24,869 bases of DNA from an uncultured Chloroflexota bacterium (lineage in GTDB: Bacteria; Chloroflexota; Chloroflexia; Chloroflexales; Roseiflexaceae): positions 1 to 24,869 of the forward strand of contig CALFIC010000160.1 of the NCBI GenBank assembly GCA_937876225.1, in the 5' to 3' direction. A program made the position numbers and the translations under genes. The notes beneath the pieces were generated by a model. That model had not been told where the DNA came from. It ran no database searches and saw nothing but the letters and a program-made list of their open reading frames with translations. Positions 21,769 through 24,869 of this stretch are shown piece after piece; position 1 is the first letter of the stretch, and the number at the start of each line of letters is the position of its first letter.

Positions 21769-23139
21769 ATGCGTGGGCGAATTATTGAACTAGCGGTAAT
21801 CAGTCTGTTTTTGGTGGCATGTAGTGCCACGCCGGCGGCAAGTGTGCCAGATGTTACCCCTACCACAGAAATTGTGGCTACCCAAGCGACTACGGAAGCA
21901 CCTGTGGCAACGGAAGTTGCGACCGCCATGCCGGAAGCCGCGACTGCGACGCAGGTTGTGTTACCCATGTCGACCCCAATTCCTTTAGATGCTCCTGATG
22001 CCACGGCGTTGGTTGCCACTACGGTTGCGCAAATGCCCCCTACAATCACGCCTGACCCCTCAGGAATGTCAGCTGGCGTAGATGCTATTGCGGTGCTTGC
22101 ACTTGCAAGTAATGCCACAGGGCAATTTTTTGCAACGACCGTTACCAATATGATCGAAAATTTTGATAAGCCCCATCCGGTGACTATTTATCAAAAACAA
22201 GGTACGAAATTCGTCAAAATCACGCAATATGATTTCACAAATAGCCAAAACATCACTGGTATGGAACTATTCCCCAATCCTGATACGAGTCATATGTTGG
22301 TGCTCGTGCATGGGGTTATTAATCCACATAGTGTGTATGATACGGTGTTGGCATTTGATGGCAAAACACTCATACCAGTGCTCGAAACACATTCTGATGC
22401 TGGCCGTAGTGCCATGACCGTAACTGATTTCAATGGTGATGGCATCAATGACGTATTGGTCAACGATACTAATTATTTGTTGTTTTGTCAGGACTGTGGT
22501 GTGCAGATGTACCAAGCACATGTCACGACATGGGATGGTACGAAGTTTGTTGACCAAAAATTAACCGCTTCGAGTGATGCCACCATCCAAAAAGCGATTG
22601 ATTATGCCAATGCTCAACGCTGGAATATGGTGACTTCATTGTTGCCCACCATCGCTACCCCGACCACGGATAGTGACAAGTGGAATGTGGCATTGTTGAC
22701 GCATATGGCAAAGATGCGCACGCCCAACAAGGATTCTGCATTTCCGTTGATGGATGCAATTTTGTATGGCGATTATGATGGTGCAGTGAAAATGTTGCAA
22801 GCGGTTGGTACCAAAGACGCTGCCAAGCTCAAGGGGAAGTGGTTTGCCGGAACGTTTACCCAAGGTGTTGATTTTGCGAGCGCAATAACTCAAGGGGGGG
22901 ATGTGGCAACTGACGACCCCTCATTTGATAACTTTCGTAAATTAATGTTTGATACGATAGTCCAATCGAGTACACTGGCCTTGACCCAAGATAATACCAT
23001 CACGAGTGCCCAATTCCTACGGGGCTGGGCCAAAACTATGGCTAATCCGAAAGATGCTGAAGGGTTGAAAGACCTAGAGGCCGTGGCGAACGCAGATCCG
23101 TTTTATGCGGCGGTGCGTGATGCGATTGTCAGCCGCTAG
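21769..23139 (+). CDS. Lipoprotein of unknown function, tandem paralogue 1
   Basis: A 456-residue exported lipoprotein: signal MRGRIIELAVISLFLVAC with lipobox LVAC (C18), then a long Ala/Thr/Pro/Val linker to about residue 105. The folded part has a DFNGDGINDVL segment matching a DxNGDGxxD calcium-binding/FG-GAP-like loop, followed closely by a CxxC (FCQDCGV). The C-terminal half is helical with an ATIQKAIDYANAQRWNMV repeat-like segment. I do not recognise the family. The ATG has GAGGAG 8 nt upstream; the frame is open to 21724 but lacks a site there. A closely similar gene follows at 23379. Confidence 0.75.
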   Translation: MRGRIIELAVISLFLVACSATPAASVPDVTPTTEIVATQATTEAPVATEVATAMPEAATATQVVLPMSTPIPLDAPDATALVATTVAQMPPTITPDPSGMSAGVDAIAVLALASNATGQFFATTVTNMIENFDKPHPVTIYQKQGTKFVKITQYDFTNSQNITGMELFPNPDTSHMLVLVHGVINPHSVYDTVLAFDGKTLIPVLETHSDAGRSAMTVTDFNGDGINDVLVNDTNYLLFCQDCGVQMYQAHVTTWDGTKFVDQKLTASSDATIQKAIDYANAQRWNMVTSLLPTIATPTTDSDKWNVALLTHMAKMRTPNKDSAFPLMDAILYGDYDGAVKMLQAVGTKDAAKLKGKWFAGTFTQGVDFASAITQGGDVATDDPSFDNFRKLMFDTIVQSSTLALTQDNTITSAQFLRGWAKTMANPKDAEGLKDLEAVANADPFYAAVRDAIVSR

Positions 23140-23184
23140 TTTTTGCTATTAGCGCCAGCTAAGTGCCTGATTGGTGCGCTACCG

Positions 23185-23233
23185 CCGACCCTATACGAGT
23201 GCAGTGTTGCAGCTCCGTACGGGGTCGGTTTTT
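23185..23233 (+). terminator. Terminator between the two lipoprotein genes
   Basis: CCGACCC (23185-23191) pairs with GGGTCGG (23222-23228), with further imperfect pairing inside (TACGAG/CTCCGTA region), followed by T5. The two paralogues are therefore probably separate transcripts. Confidence 0.75.
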
Positions 23234-23378
23234 AGTGGTTGTGGAAATGCCGAATTACCATGATTCGTTTGCATAATATTGTTGTGATGCGAAAAACCAT
23301 GTAAGATGTACTATAGAATGTGGTATCAATTGGGTTAGGTTAATTATTGAAAGCAGAATGCGGGAAAGGAACAAAACA

Positions 23379-24734
23379 ATGCGTGGGCAAATTGTTGGAA
23401 TGGTATGTCTCAGTGCGTTTTTGGTGGCATGTAGTGCCACACCGGCGGCAAGTGTGGTAACTCCCAGTGTGCCAACGACAACCCAAACCACCGATACGAC
23501 GGCATCACAAGCGGCAACTGCGACTCCGGTAGTTGTTGAAACCGCGACAGTCGCATCGGATGCGGCGACCCCCACGCAGTTTGCGCTGCCCACGTCGACC
23601 CCCAGCAATGCCGATGCCCCCGATGCGACCGCATTGGCTGCCACCACGATTGCCTTGCTGCCCGCTACTGCTACCCCCGATGCCTCAGGATTGACCGCAT
23701 CGCTCCAAGGTGAGGTAATTGTGGTGGCATTGTCCAATAGTGCTGAGGGGCAGTTTTTTGCAACGATTAGCAAAGGGATGATGGAAAATATGGATGATCC
23801 CCATCCATTGACCATTTACCAAAAACAAGGTGCTAAGTTCGTCAAAATTACGCAATATGACTATAAAAATGGTGAATATATTGGCGATCTTGAATTGTTG
23901 CCCAATCCTGATACGACCCATGCATTGTTTGCGTTACATGGGGGCGTCGGGGCGCATAGTAGCTTCGGGAATGTGTTTTCGTTTGATGGCAAAACACTCA
24001 AATTAGTGCTCGAAACCCAATCTGATGCCGGCGGTGGTGCCTTGAAGCTTCAAGATATCAATGGTGACGGCGTGCAAGATGTGATTGGTGATGCCACAGA
24101 CTATTATGTGTTTTGTTATGCCTGTGGCGTACGGATTTACTCAGATAATATCTATAGCTGGGATGGCACCAAGTTTTTCGAGCAAACATTGACCGCATCG
24201 AGTGACGCCACCATCCAAAAGGCGATTGATTATGCCAAAGTGCAACGCTGGAACATGGTAACCAAATTGTTGCCCACCATCAGTGCGCCGACGGCTGATG
24301 CAGACAAATGGAATGTGGCCTTGCTTACGCATTGGTCAAAAATTCGTATGCCGCAAACCGACGATGCATTTCCGTTTTTGTCGGCAGTTTTTTATGGTGA
24401 TTATGATGCCGCCGTCAATATGTTGCGCACGGTCGGTGCTAAAGATGCCGCCAATCCCAAAGGCAAGTGGTTTGCGGGACCGATTGCCGAAGGCATCGAT
24501 GTGGCCACCGACACGTCAATTGATGAGTTCCGTGTGACGTTGTTTGATAATGTAGTACAATTTAGCACCATGGCATTGACCCAAGATGATGCGCTGACAA
24601 GTGCCCGCTTTTTGCGCGGTTGGGCCAAAACCCTCGTCAATCCCCGTGATCCCGCAGGCTTAAAAGATTTGCAGGCAGTGGCGACTCTTGATCCGTTTTA
24701 CGCCGCAGTGCGTGATGCGATTGTCAGTCGTTAG
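23379..24734 (+). CDS. Lipoprotein of unknown function, tandem paralogue 2
   Basis: A 451-residue paralogue of the gene at 21769, sharing the lipobox region (FLVACSATPAAS), the low-complexity Thr/Ala/Pro linker, the acidic loop DINGDGVQDV, the CxxC (FCYACGV) and the C-terminal DPFYAAVRDAIVSR. The start at 23379 has AAAGGA 8 nt upstream; an ATG 21 bp earlier would add a charged stretch before the signal. The differences lie mainly in the linker and in a short deletion after KGKWFAG relative to paralogue 1. glgB begins 20 bp downstream, so it may be co-transcribed with glycogen synthesis. Confidence 0.75.
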   Translation: MRGQIVGMVCLSAFLVACSATPAASVVTPSVPTTTQTTDTTASQAATATPVVVETATVASDAATPTQFALPTSTPSNADAPDATALAATTIALLPATATPDASGLTASLQGEVIVVALSNSAEGQFFATISKGMMENMDDPHPLTIYQKQGAKFVKITQYDYKNGEYIGDLELLPNPDTTHALFALHGGVGAHSSFGNVFSFDGKTLKLVLETQSDAGGGALKLQDINGDGVQDVIGDATDYYVFCYACGVRIYSDNIYSWDGTKFFEQTLTASSDATIQKAIDYAKVQRWNMVTKLLPTISAPTADADKWNVALLTHWSKIRMPQTDDAFPFLSAVFYGDYDAAVNMLRTVGAKDAANPKGKWFAGPIAEGIDVATDTSIDEFRVTLFDNVVQFSTMALTQDDALTSARFLRGWAKTLVNPRDPAGLKDLQAVATLDPFYAAVRDAIVSR

Positions 24735-24754
24735 TTTGTTATTGAGGAGCATGT

Positions 24755-24869
24755 ATGCCGACACAATTGCACGGCCATACCCTACTAAGTCAAGATGATC
24801 TCTACTTGTTTAATGAGGGGTCGCATTTTGCCCTCCACGAACGCCTCGGCGCGATTTATTGTCAGCGTG
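24755..24869 (+). CDS. glgB: 1,4-alpha-glucan branching enzyme, N-terminus (partial)
   Basis: Only the first 38 codons are inside the window. The segment LLSQDDLYLFNEGSHFALHERLGA is characteristic of the N-terminal domain of GlgB, which creates alpha-1,6 branches in glycogen. GAGGAG lies 5 nt before the ATG at 24755; the ATG at 24751 is out of frame and soon stops. The rest of the gene lies beyond the window. Confidence 0.8.
   Translation, partial: MPTQLHGHTLLSQDDLYLFNEGSHFALHERLGAIYCQR

Overview
The window looks like a stretch of a bacterial chromosome, most plausibly from Chloroflexota. This is a judgement from gene content only (ParA with a C-terminal zinc ribbon, GAF/GAF/PAS histidine kinase, MenA-type quinone biosynthesis, TauT-like ABC transporter, Ala/Thr/Pro-rich lipoproteins); there is no rRNA to confirm it. 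UGA is an ordinary stop for several genes (GH32, HEPN, YigZ, ABC ATPase).

Layout. (1) 1-6400 is an accessory-looking segment. Small genes are separated by AT-rich heptamer repeats and by a structured intergenic repeat. It holds a PhyH-type dioxygenase, a class II Fic protein, a four-helix-bundle protein, a GH32 glycosidase, a small membrane protein and a HEPN/MNT pair. The Fic gene and the HEPN/MNT pair each sit between same-orientation copies of the structured repeat. (2) 6574-10525: a cold-shock protein, a minus-strand operon (PfkB kinase, BtpA family, ABM monooxygenase), a divergent PfkB kinase, and a DinB-like gene bracketed by 53-bp direct repeats. (3) 10764-12230, minus strand: an unrecognised protein and an orphan ParA with zinc ribbon. 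(4) 12359-14973, plus strand: an AhpD-like peroxidase with an in-frame UGA at its peroxidatic cysteine position, a cysteine desulfurase, and a thioredoxin. (5) 15024-17801, minus strand: YigZ and a large sensor histidine kinase. (6) 18044-21461, plus strand: a TauT/NitT-like ABC transporter whose permease has no stop codon and runs in frame into MenA. (7) 21769-24734: two tandem paralogous lipoproteins, followed by the start of glgB.

The strongest discovery candidate is the gene at 12359-12952. It reads as one 197-codon frame interrupted only by UGA at codon 82, in the motif E67-x11-C79-x2-U82-x3-H86. These residues match the Glu/Cys/Cys/His catalytic set of AhpD. A perfect 6-bp stem with a 6-nt loop whose second base is G followed by U lies 18 nt after the UGA, as expected for a bacterial SECIS. 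I read it as a selenoprotein peroxidase. Other notable points are the permease-MenA read-through fusion with an intact internal ribosome binding site, the repeat-flanked toxin-like cassettes, and a PfkB protein with Asn in place of the catalytic Asp.
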